Position numbers and translations under genes: made by a program
Notes under the pieces: generated by a model
Told to the model about the DNA's origin: nothing
The model's input: the letters and a program-made list of their open reading frames with translations, nothing else
The model's database searches: none
Part shown: piece by piece, positions 41,765-48,625 of the stretch
Layout: each line of letters begins with the position of its first letter
Numbering within the stretch: the stretch's first letter is position 1
Origin: Porcincola intestinalis
GTDB taxonomy: Bacteria; Bacillota; Clostridia; Lachnospirales; Lachnospiraceae
Direction: 5' to 3'
DNA length: 64,000 nucleotides
Assembly (NCBI RefSeq): GCF_009696445.1
Contig: NZ_VULZ01000002.1
Coordinates: 1-64,000 of the forward strand

Positions 41765-42292
41765 TTATTCAAACAAGTATGTCATGCTAGAAGCGAGATG
41801 CTCAACAATTTTTCTTTTTCTCTTATAAAGTGCCCTCTCGGAGATACCATATTTTTGTGTAAGCTGCGCACAACCGATTCCATGCAATATCATGTCAACG
41901 GCAGTTTCTCTTAAGTCTTTATCCTGAATTTCCATAACTGCCTTTCGCAGAAAAAATATCTCCTCTTTGGAGGTTTTATAACGATGTATTGCTCTTTGAT
42001 CATCTGCTGTCATCCCCGCAACTCTTTGCACATTGTATGTAATTCTCCCGTCTTCTGCGTCCTCAGCGATTTCCGCATTTCTTAACAGTCTTGGCCTATG
42101 TGTCTGATAATACCAGACATCTGACTGCAGGTCTCCATTAGCGTATTCTTTGGACATTGTCTTTACCTTCTTGACTGCCTCCTTCAGAATATGTGGATCT
42201 ACCTTGGAACTCGACGTCAACTTCCTTGGACGTCCTCTTTTTCTATGCACTTCTGAATCTATTGTTTGTAATCCTGTTTCTGGAATTTCCAT
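41765..42292 (-). CDS. HTH protein with AT-hook, 175 aa
   Basis: An N-terminal AT-hook-like KRGRPRK is followed by a helical middle and a C-terminal helix-turn-helix (LRETAVDMILHGIGCAQLTQ, YGISERALYKRKRKIVEHLA) resembling phage-type sigma-like or transcription factors. The gene overlaps the end of the preceding gene by about 50 nt; the ATG at 42292 is preferred but one at 42307 is possible. It closes the replication/regulation operon ahead of the secreted-protein gene. Regulatory role inferred. Confidence 0.6.
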   Translation of the reverse strand: MEIPETGLQTIDSEVHRKRGRPRKLTSSSKVDPHILKEAVKKVKTMSKEYANGDLQSDVWYYQTHRPRLLRNAEIAEDAEDGRITYNVQRVAGMTADDQRAIHRYKTSKEEIFFLRKAVMEIQDKDLRETAVDMILHGIGCAQLTQKYGISERALYKRKRKIVEHLASSMTYLFE

Positions 42293-42938
42293 CAGGTTCG
42301 TTACCATCTCCTTCCGTCTCCACTGTTAATTGGTCCAGATATTTCTTTTCGTCTATGTTTAGTCTCCTGTCTGCTACTTCGATTGACAACGTTTCGACGG
42401 CCTTATCTAAGATTGACGAGAGTTTGAAGCGGCTGTACTCCGGCATCAGGTTATCATGGATATACCGCAGAGACATTTTCTCCAGATAGACCCAGCGGAA
42501 TATGACTCTCTGCCTTTCCGTCATCCGTTCTTCCATGGCAGCGTCGATGATGTCCAGCTGCCAGGAAACATATTCGAGTTCTCTGCACAGATCCTCGTAT
42601 TCCTGATTCATCTTCTCCTGCATCTTTTCCACATATCCGGACATCAGCATCATCGCCACCCTTTCCGGAATATTGCTGATGCTGCTGGTCTGGACTTTTT
42701 CAGACCCTGTGTTTACCGATATGGAGGTCAGGTCCGTTACTGCCATGTCCTCCGTATACCTGATCGGGCCGAACTCTTTCAGTGTCTTCAGCCTTTTCTG
42801 CCTTTTGAGGAGGGAGCTGAAATTTGCAGCCAGCCAGGAGGCAATCTTCCTTGTGGAGCCAGGGTCAGAACCAGGATTGGAATCTGTTGTCTGGTCATCA
42901 GAATTCCCGTCAGCCATCTTCACCTCCGCTTCCTCCAT
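42243..42938 (-). CDS. Sigma-region-4-like phage-type regulator, 231 aa
   Basis: From the ATG at 42938 (AAGGAGG, six-base spacing). The N-terminus is acidic; residues about 70-105 contain a conserved-looking TEDMAVTDLTSISVNTGSEK; a coiled coil follows (VEKMQEKMNQEYEDLCRELE); then ERMTERQRVIFRWVYLEKMSL, which resembles sigma-70 region 4 or ArpU/DUF1492-type proteins that control late phage transcription. It sits in a phage-like block right after the SNF2 helicase gene. No more precise assignment can be made from sequence. Confidence 0.6.
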   Translation of the reverse strand: MEEAEVKMADGNSDDQTTDSNPGSDPGSTRKIASWLAANFSSLLKRQKRLKTLKEFGPIRYTEDMAVTDLTSISVNTGSEKVQTSSISNIPERVAMMLMSGYVEKMQEKMNQEYEDLCRELEYVSWQLDIIDAAMEERMTERQRVIFRWVYLEKMSLRYIHDNLMPEYSRFKLSSILDKAVETLSIEVADRRLNIDEKKYLDQLTVETEGDGNEPDGNSRNRITNNRFRSA

Positions 42939-42983
42939 TTCAGCCCTCCTTCCCACTATAATTTCCTGCCTTTGCTTGAGTCT

Positions 42984-44360
42984 TTATCTGAGTCTTGCCT
43001 TTACTGCTGAGATCAGTCGCTCCTGGGTGGCGTTCTTGCCGGCCAATGCGTCCATGACATCTTCGTCGATGGTGTTGCTGCAGACGATATGGCAGATGGT
43101 AACGACGTTCTCCTGTCCCTGCCTCCAGAGTCTCGCATTAGTCTGCTGATAAAGTTCCAGAGACCAGGTTAGCCCGAACCAGATCAGGATATGCCCGCCC
43201 TGCTGAAGATTCAGGCCATGTCCTGCGGATGCCGGATGGATCAGCGCGACCTGAATCTTTCCTTCATTCCAGTCACTGATATCCACTGACGTTCTGATCT
43301 CCCTTGGTTTGTATCCGATCTTCGTAAGATGCTTTATGATCCGGTCCTTATCATGACGGAACCAGTAGGCGATCATGACATTCTGGCCATTTGCAGACTC
43401 AAGGAGATCTTCCAAAGCTTCCAGTTTCCGGTCATGGAATTCCACAATATCGCCTTCGGAATCGTAAGCAGCGCCATTTGCCATCTGAAGCAGTTTTCCG
43501 CTCAGAGCGGCAGCGTTTGAAGCATTGATGGATGTATCCCTGAGCGACAGAACAAGTTCATCTTTCAGAGTCTCGTACATCTCCCACTCATCGAAGTCCA
43601 TCTGCACCTCGCAGGTCGTGCTCACGCACTCCGGCATTTTCAGGTAGTCTTTCGCTCTCATGGAGATCGTGATGTCCGAGATCAGGCTGTAGATTTCCTC
43701 CTCGGCACCGGGCCTGATTGCATAGGAGTAAACGATATGCCTGACCGGGTCCTCTTTCAAAGGAATGAAATATTTTTCCCTGTATCTTCCGATATACCTG
43801 CCAAGCCGTTGTCCCTGATCCAGGATCCCAATCTCTGCCCACAGGTCCATCAAACCGTTGGATGTCGGCGTACCGGTAAGACCGACGATCCGTTTTGCAT
43901 ACGGCTGGATCAGCTTCATGTATTTGAAACGCTGCGATCGGTAATTCTTGAAGGAAGACAGCTCATCGAGGACGATCATGTCAAAATCGAAATTCCATTT
44001 TTGCTGACTGTGACAGTAATCGACGAGCCATTTGATGTTCTCCCGATTGATGATGTAGACCATGGCCTGCTTATTCGCTGCGGCGATCCTTGTCTTCTGG
44101 TCTCCTACGACCACCGAAAAAGTCAGATTCTTCAGGTGGTCCCATTTTCCAATCTCCTGCGGCCAGGTATCACGCGCTACACGGAGCGGCGCTACGACAA
44201 GTACTTTGGAAATCTCATGCGTATCGAAAATCAGGTGCCGGATTGCGGTCAACGTAATCACGGTCTTGCCGAGTCCCATATCCAGCAGAAGCACGGATAT
44301 GGGGTGTGTCTCGATATAATTGATGCAGTAGCTCTGGTATTCATGCGGCTCGAATTTCAG
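42984..44360 (-). CDS. SNF2-family DEAD-like helicase, probable CTG start
   Basis: 458 residues. Motif I is LLLDMGLGKT, motif II DMIVLDELSSFKN, motif III GLTGTPTSNG, and motif VI QQTNARLWRQGQ, the pattern of phage SNF2-type translocases. The homologous part begins upstream of the first ATG/GTG: the frame reads LKFEPHEYQSYCINYIETHP before the P-loop, which is the expected Q-motif region, and is preceded by GGGGAGGTGA exactly eight bases before a CTG at 44360. No ATG, GTG or TTG is available there. It lies 16 nt after the VRR-NUC gene. A remodelling role at element DNA is inferred. Confidence 0.82.
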   Translation of the reverse strand: MKFEPHEYQSYCINYIETHPISVLLLDMGLGKTVITLTAIRHLIFDTHEISKVLVVAPLRVARDTWPQEIGKWDHLKNLTFSVVVGDQKTRIAAANKQAMVYIINRENIKWLVDYCHSQQKWNFDFDMIVLDELSSFKNYRSQRFKYMKLIQPYAKRIVGLTGTPTSNGLMDLWAEIGILDQGQRLGRYIGRYREKYFIPLKEDPVRHIVYSYAIRPGAEEEIYSLISDITISMRAKDYLKMPECVSTTCEVQMDFDEWEMYETLKDELVLSLRDTSINASNAAALSGKLLQMANGAAYDSEGDIVEFHDRKLEALEDLLESANGQNVMIAYWFRHDKDRIIKHLTKIGYKPREIRTSVDISDWNEGKIQVALIHPASAGHGLNLQQGGHILIWFGLTWSLELYQQTNARLWRQGQENVVTICHIVCSNTIDEDVMDALAGKNATQERLISAVKARLR

Positions 44361-44376
44361 ATATGGTCACCTCCCC

Positions 44377-45273
44377 TCAAAGCCTTCCCTTCATGTATTT
44401 GCTTCCATATGGGAGAGTGCTTCCGGCTCCGGTCGTTGCAAATGCACAGTCTTTCGAGCAGAAGTACATATCCATATGGATCAGACAGATATCCCTGTTA
44501 TCCTTCCGGTCATAGAATTCACATTCTGTGTTGACCGGCTTTCTGCCTTTCCTTCTCTCCTGTTCCCTCTTCTCTTCCCGAATCCGCAGGTCTTCCAGCT
44601 TCTGGATTTGAAGTTGCTGATAAGCTTCACGCTGAAGCTGTACAATGACTTGCCTCAGATTGTTTCGGTCACTTTCTTCCGAATCAGAGAGACCGCAAAA
44701 ATCAGACGTTCCATCTGTCTCCATGCCTCTGTATCTCGAGGCTTTCAGCCCGGCTATTCCTGGAAATGGCTCTCCGGAATTCCATGTCAGGATTGCCCGA
44801 ATCGCCGGTATGATCTGCTCCAGATGGTCGATGCAGATGACCGGATATCCAAGGTATTCCAGCTGCCTCCGCCTGAGAGTCCGTATGGGATTCAGAACCT
44901 TTTCCGGTGTAATGATTTCGACAAAGGCGCTGGCACCGGATGGAAACAGCACAAGCCGGTCCGGCATTCCATCTGCTTCAGGCAGGGCAAAATTATAGGC
45001 GATGCCTCCTGCCAGACGCACCGCCTTAACAAACTCGCGCTCGATCACATTTCCACTGATCATCTTCTTTTTTCTGCGGGTGGAGCACCGTCCGGATGCC
45101 CTGTCCGTACTGTCTGCCGCATTTACTGCCTGTCTCAGAATGTCCGACAGGCTCGTTCCAATGGGTTCTGTACACTCTTCGAACCCTTCAGGAAGATCTG
45201 CCTCATAACTCCGATCTTCATTCTGATCTGCGGCTTCCCATTCCTTCTTCTCACTGTCCGTGCTGATAGTCAT
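44377..45273 (-). CDS. VRR-NUC domain protein with altered active site
   Basis: 298 residues. The middle (about 75-160) is a VRR-NUC nuclease-like domain: NVIEREFVKAVRLAGGIAYN, then GMPDRLVLFPSG and AFVEIITPEK, then LRRRQLEYLGYPVICIDHLE. The PD is present but the expected ExK is EII, so the catalytic lysine is absent at its usual place. The N-terminal 70 residues are acidic and Ser-rich; the C-terminal 100 include a coiled segment and a Cys-containing end (CEFYDRKDNRDICLIH; FCSKDCAFATTG). It starts inside the stop of the upstream gene (ATGA). Confidence 0.7.
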   Translation of the reverse strand: MTISTDSEKKEWEAADQNEDRSYEADLPEGFEECTEPIGTSLSDILRQAVNAADSTDRASGRCSTRRKKKMISGNVIEREFVKAVRLAGGIAYNFALPEADGMPDRLVLFPSGASAFVEIITPEKVLNPIRTLRRRQLEYLGYPVICIDHLEQIIPAIRAILTWNSGEPFPGIAGLKASRYRGMETDGTSDFCGLSDSEESDRNNLRQVIVQLQREAYQQLQIQKLEDLRIREEKREQERRKGRKPVNTECEFYDRKDNRDICLIHMDMYFCSKDCAFATTGAGSTLPYGSKYMKGRL

Positions 45274-45575
45274 TCCACCCTCTTCCTTCTCTGGACGTTG
45301 ATCCGCTCCTGTACTGTCGCCCGGGCGTTCTTCCGCAGCTGACTGATCATCCGTTCTCCATCAATGCCGCAGAGCATCTGGTACCAGTCGCTCCTGAAAA
45401 ACTCTTCTCCCTCCAGTTTTTCCACGATGTTGTTCATCCGCTTTCGGCCGTGCGGAGTTTCATACAGGTATTCCATGGCCTCCTGATAGTCCTGCGCCGC
45501 CTGTTCCACGATTGCCGCCGCCAGTCTTCTGTACGGATCATCCTGCTCGCTTACATGTATCATCTTCCCCTGCAT
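45270..45575 (-). CDS. Hypothetical protein, 101 aa
   Basis: Taken from the ATG at 45575, two bases after the stop of the Cys-rich gene. The protein is helical and charged (DDPYRRLAAAIVEQAAQDYQEAM; HGRKRMNNIVEKLEGEEFF; FRSDWYQMLCGIDGERMIS). Similar small genes accompany VRR-NUC and DUF2815 genes in phage-like blocks, but I cannot name a family. The stop overlaps the VRR-NUC gene start. Confidence 0.55.
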   Translation of the reverse strand: MQGKMIHVSEQDDPYRRLAAAIVEQAAQDYQEAMEYLYETPHGRKRMNNIVEKLEGEEFFRSDWYQMLCGIDGERMISQLRKNARATVQERINVQRRKRVE

Positions 45576-45576
45576 A

Positions 45577-45960
45577 TCAAGCCCCGCTTTCCGGCCAGTC
45601 CTCTTCACCGGCCCCTCTGTTCCGGTACGCCAGTATCTCATCGGCAACACCGTCCGAATAATCATTTGCGAATGCTCCTGCCTCCGCATGGTATCTCATG
45701 TACTTGTCAAGCAAGTCCCGCCTGCCAATACGCAGAAGTCTTCTCATACATGCTTCCAGCTCTTTCCGGTTGTCGGACCTGCTTCTGTAAAATGGACACT
45801 GCCCGCTGTCAAAGTCATTGCTGTACAGAACCCTGCACTTTCCCTTCTGATAGGCAAAACAGTCGCTGTGGTAAAAACACGCAGGCGGCGGACCGGACCT
45901 TGCCTGCTTCGTTGTGCTATCCGCGATTTTCTCTGATTTTTGCTTTCCTTCTCCTCCCAT
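45577..45960 (-). CDS. Cys-rich putative zinc-binding protein, 127 aa
   Basis: GGGGGAGG precedes the ATG at 45960. Four cysteines in ACFYHSDCFAYQKGKCRVLY and SGQCPFYRSR fit a treble-clef or zinc-ribbon-like site. The C-terminal half is helical (LEACMRRLLRIGRRDLLDKY). No enzyme motif is seen. It lies between DUF2815 and the 101-residue gene in the replication block; a DNA-binding role is possible but unproven. Confidence 0.6.
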   Translation of the reverse strand: MGGEGKQKSEKIADSTTKQARSGPPPACFYHSDCFAYQKGKCRVLYSNDFDSGQCPFYRSRSDNRKELEACMRRLLRIGRRDLLDKYMRYHAEAGAFANDYSDGVADEILAYRNRGAGEEDWPESGA

Positions 45961-45978
45961 TGGCCTCCCCCTGCTCTC

Positions 45979-46566
45979 TCAGATGAAATCCGGCTTTTCA
46001 AATGGATTGTCTCCTTCGCCTTCACCATTCCTGTCTTCGAGGGAATCAAAATCGCTTTCTGCAGACGCCTTCCCTGTCATATGCTCCCCGTCACGGATCT
46101 TCTGGACATTACCCAGCCCGACGCCGATTCCATTTCCATCCTTGCTGCTGTAGGGAAAGAAAGTGACGGTCACATTGCAGTAGCAGCCAGAGTACACATC
46201 CATCGGGTCTTCGATCCTCCGGACATACCGGTCGACAATCTGCGGAGGCTCTGATGAACGGGCATTCAGGTACATCGCCCCTGCGTAGTTCTCGTCATCG
46301 GGTCTCTCCTCATCCCCATCATGAAGCGGCATGACCAGATCATCCGGAATGGTTCCGTTCCATCTCCGTGTCTTCCCTGCCTCCGCCGCAGCTCCGATTG
46401 CCCTCTGAATCTCTGAAAGCAGCTCCACATTGTCCTTTGGAATGATTGCCGACAGGGAGTACTTCGCCTCCGAATCGTTGACCGGCCGTGGCTCCCAGAT
46501 ATGTGCATAGCTGATCCTTACATTCGTCAGCATCACCTTTGCCGGATCCTTATACTTTTTCGCCAT
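45979..46566 (-). CDS. DUF2815 family (phage ssDNA-binding-like) protein
   Basis: 195 residues. The N-terminus (KDPAKVMLTNVRISYAHIWE), the central YSLSAIIPKDN and the C-terminal region (DVYSGCYCNVTVTFFPYSSK, GIGVGLGNVQKIRDGE) match DUF2815 closely. Members are found in phage and element replication modules and are thought to be OB-fold single-strand-binding proteins. The ATG at 46566 follows AGGAG; a GTG five codons earlier is less likely. The acidic C-terminal tail (NGEGEGDNPFEKPDFI) resembles the partner-binding tail of SSB proteins. Confidence 0.82.
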   Translation of the reverse strand: MAKKYKDPAKVMLTNVRISYAHIWEPRPVNDSEAKYSLSAIIPKDNVELLSEIQRAIGAAAEAGKTRRWNGTIPDDLVMPLHDGDEERPDDENYAGAMYLNARSSEPPQIVDRYVRRIEDPMDVYSGCYCNVTVTFFPYSSKDGNGIGVGLGNVQKIRDGEHMTGKASAESDFDSLEDRNGEGEGDNPFEKPDFI

Positions 46567-46577
46567 CTCTTCTCCTC

Positions 46578-46796
46578 TCACAGATTCCTGATTTCTTTCA
46601 GAAATGATTCACATCCGTCTTCCGAAAGTTCCTGTACTTTTTCCCTGTGGTACTTGTTGTTCAGAATCGACCGGATTCTGTCGCTGTTTTCCGGATCATC
46701 CTGGATCTTCCTTTTGATGACCCGGATAACCTCGTCCAGAGTGCTCTTCATTCCTTCCGCCAGCGTCTCCGGTTCTGCCTCAATCCTCCTGCTCAT
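46578..46796 (-). CDS. Small helical protein, 72 aa
   Basis: The ATG at 46796 has AGGAGG nine bases upstream, inside the end of the preceding gene (17-nt overlap). The protein (RRIEAEPETLAEGMKSTLDE, then LNNKYHREKVQELSEDGCES) is mainly helical with no catalytic motif. It lies directly before DUF2815 and is probably cotranslated with it. No family is recognised. Confidence 0.5.
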   Translation of the reverse strand: MSRRIEAEPETLAEGMKSTLDEVIRVIKRKIQDDPENSDRIRSILNNKYHREKVQELSEDGCESFLKEIRNL

Positions 46797-47298
46797 CTTC
46801 ATCGTCCTCCTCTTCTGCATCGTGGACTTCCACATAGACGTCCTCCAGCGTACCGTCCTCTTCACAGAGCATTTTGACCGGGATATCACGCTTCGCAGTT
46901 TCCGCGATTTCCCGCACCATCCCGGGCGTGATGTGTTCAGAGAATACATACACTGCATGACATCTTCTCAGTGCCGCCAGTGCCAGCTGCATCCCCAGCT
47001 CTCTTTCCTCCGAATCTTCATCATCCAGAAACTGCGGGAAATAAAGATGCGGGCAGACAGGAATCGCTCCAAGATTCTTGACCAGCTCACACGCATTCCG
47101 TGCCCGGAACAGATTCTCAAACTTCTCCAGGTCTGCTTCCCGCGGGTCCAGGCTCTGCGGCCGGAAGGGCGAGCAGATATAGATCAGCTTCTTTCCCGCA
47201 AATGTGGGCTTCCGGTACACCTCAAAACCGTCCTTCCTTGTCTGTGTTTTCTGATATGCAACTCCATGTGACATCTTGTGATCGATCCTTGCCATCAT
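46780..47298 (-). CDS. DUF4406/DUF7768-like nucleoside deoxyribosyltransferase-fold protein
   Basis: 172 residues from the ATG at 47298 (AGGAGG, nine-base spacing). The core reads KKLIYICSPFRPQ, FENLFRARNACELVKNLGAI, PVCPHLYFPQFLDD, HAVYVFSEHITPGMVREIAE, which matches the nucleoside 2-deoxyribosyltransferase-like fold of small phage proteins (DUF4406/DUF7768). The N-terminal 30 residues are basic; the C-terminal tail is very acidic (EVHDAEEEDDEDEQED). Enzymatic activity has not been assigned in the family. Confidence 0.7.
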   Translation of the reverse strand: MMARIDHKMSHGVAYQKTQTRKDGFEVYRKPTFAGKKLIYICSPFRPQSLDPREADLEKFENLFRARNACELVKNLGAIPVCPHLYFPQFLDDEDSEERELGMQLALAALRRCHAVYVFSEHITPGMVREIAETAKRDIPVKMLCEEDGTLEDVYVEVHDAEEEDDEDEQED

Positions 47299-47360
47299 CT
47301 TTCCTCTCCTCCTGTTTTTGTTCTTCATCTCCCTGCGATTCTCTGCTTCGCATGATGTCC

Positions 47361-47426
47361 CCGGACTGCTCCTCCCTGCAGCCCGGAGATTCGAAAATCA
47401 AGTCCCTACACTTAATAGGAGACTTG
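47361..47426 (-). other. Two consecutive hairpins in the leader of the DUF4406-like gene
   Basis: Minus strand: CAAGTC-t-CCTA...TAGG-GACTTG (47426-47399) is followed by CCGGGCTGC...GCAGTCCGG (47386-47361, one G-T pair). Both lie in the 164-nt gap between the HTH gene stop and the start at 47298. The first is followed by ATTTTC and may be a weak terminator; together they look like a structured leader. A 75-codon frame across it has no ribosome site and is not called. Confidence 0.5.
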
Positions 47427-47462
47427 GAGGCCCGAAAATTGACCATCATGCAAAAAATTTTT

Positions 47463-48119
47463 TTATTTTTTTGAAATTTTCTTCCTGACCAGTCTCAGCT
47501 GACGGGATACACAGGCGTCATTGATATGCAATCTTTCTGCTGTTTCCCGCTGCGAGAACCCATAGAGCTCTGTCAGGACATAGATCTGTTTCTGCCTGCG
47601 CGTAAGTTTATTCATTCTCTCAGTCTGTTCCTCCTGCCGGATGTATGCCTCTTCCGGATTCGGATAGTGATAAGCGCCATGGAATATTCCATCTGACGTC
47701 CCGGCAGCTTCCTCATCTTCATCTGCAGGAGTGAAATGTCTTCCTGCATAATTCAAACTGTTCAGCTCAATCTGATGTTCTCCGCGAACCGTCACTGCCA
47801 GGATCCAGGGCATATCACCAAAGCTGTCAACCGTCTCGCTCTGCCTCTGCTCCCTTCTCTCTGAATCCGTCAGAGGAGTGAAGTAATACGTATAGCTGCC
47901 GCAGTCTCCCAGGAAGATGACTGTTCTGCCGGTGCCATTGCTGTAGACGGCGTATCCGTTCGAATAAACCGTGCACTCCTCCGTCTCAATGACAGCCTCT
48001 TCGCTCTCACGAAGTCTCTTCGCAGTCGGCACCGCCCCTTGTCTCTCTTTGCAGCCGAGCCTCCTGATCAGCTCATTAAGCGTGATCTCCCTGATATCCC
48101 CTGCCATGGTCATCTTCAT
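47463..48119 (-). CDS. Sigma-like HTH regulator, 218 aa
   Basis: From the ATG at 48119 (AAAGGA upstream). The central part is unassigned (IFLGDCGSYTYYFTPLTDSE; LAVTVRGEHQIELNSLNY). The C-terminal 60 residues are a clear sigma-region-4/LuxR-like helix-turn-helix: MNKLTRRQKQIYVLTELYGF, SQRETAERLHINDACVSRQL, then basic RLVRKKISKK. Such proteins often act as phage-type regulators of the block that follows. It is the first gene of the replication operon after the repeat-rich region 48220-48540. Confidence 0.6.
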   Translation of the reverse strand: MKMTMAGDIREITLNELIRRLGCKERQGAVPTAKRLRESEEAVIETEECTVYSNGYAVYSNGTGRTVIFLGDCGSYTYYFTPLTDSERREQRQSETVDSFGDMPWILAVTVRGEHQIELNSLNYAGRHFTPADEDEEAAGTSDGIFHGAYHYPNPEEAYIRQEEQTERMNKLTRRQKQIYVLTELYGFSQRETAERLHINDACVSRQLRLVRKKISKK

Positions 48120-48307
48120 GTTTCTGTCCTTTCTGCGGACGCCTGGCAGTGATCTTTCGATTCCCTGGGACCAATTCAGCCTGGAGATGGGTCGAAGCCC
48201 GAAGCATAAAAAATGCATAAGGCAGCTGACCCATACATCTGAGGCTTCCAGTCACCCTCAACTGAGTGATTCTGAAAGTCCTGTATGAATCGTTCACTGC
48301 CGTATGC

Positions 48308-48387
48308 ATCCGGCTTAGAATGATATGTTGTTTGTTTGAAGCTGACCGTAGGATACCCTAAGAAGAAAAATCATTCTAAGACCGGAT
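48308..48387. repeat. 17-bp inverted repeat with 45-bp AT-rich spacer
   Basis: ATCCGGCTTAGAATGAT (48308-48324) is repeated inverted at 48370-48387 with a single inserted A. A partial third copy (GTCTAAGATAA) follows. The element lies in the roughly 400-bp gene-free gap 48220-48625 together with direct repeats. Candidate operator, replication origin or recombination site. Confidence 0.55.
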
Positions 48388-48410
48388 CTGTCTAAGATAA
48401 TTTTTCTGGA

Positions 48411-48488
48411 ATGCCGTATTTACGGGATTTTTCGCACGTAGGAAATATTCAGGAATCGGGAAATGGCGTATTTACAGGGAATTTGCGA
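48411..48488. repeat. Pair of iteron-like direct repeats
   Basis: ATGCCGTATTTACGGGATTT at 48411 and ATGGCGTATTTACAGGGAAT at 48463 are direct repeats of about 26 bp with centres 52 bp apart, roughly five helical turns, so a protein could bind both on one face. They sit beside the inverted repeat in the same gene-free region. Confidence 0.5.
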
Positions 48489-48544
48489 TAGACATTTCAG
48501 ACCCTTTTCCGGGTAAGAATGAAAAAAAAATTTTTGCAGACATG

Positions 48545-48580
48545 AAAAAAGCCGGGCATCGTCTTATCCGACACCCGGCA
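48545..48580 (-). terminator. Rho-independent terminator after the IrrE-like peptidase gene
   Basis: Minus strand: GCCGGGTGTCG...GACGATGCCCGGC followed by TTTTTT, 46 nt past the peptidase stop. Strong stem and T-tract. Confidence 0.8.
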
Positions 48581-48625
48581 TACCATATTATCTATTCACT
48601 TAAGGCCAGCAGTCTGCACCTTTTC

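Noticed and set aside
47222..47449. A 75-codon minus-strand frame before the DUF4406-like gene
   Set aside because: It reads across two strong hairpins and the next gene's ribosome site, has no ribosome site of its own, and its protein is low in complexity.
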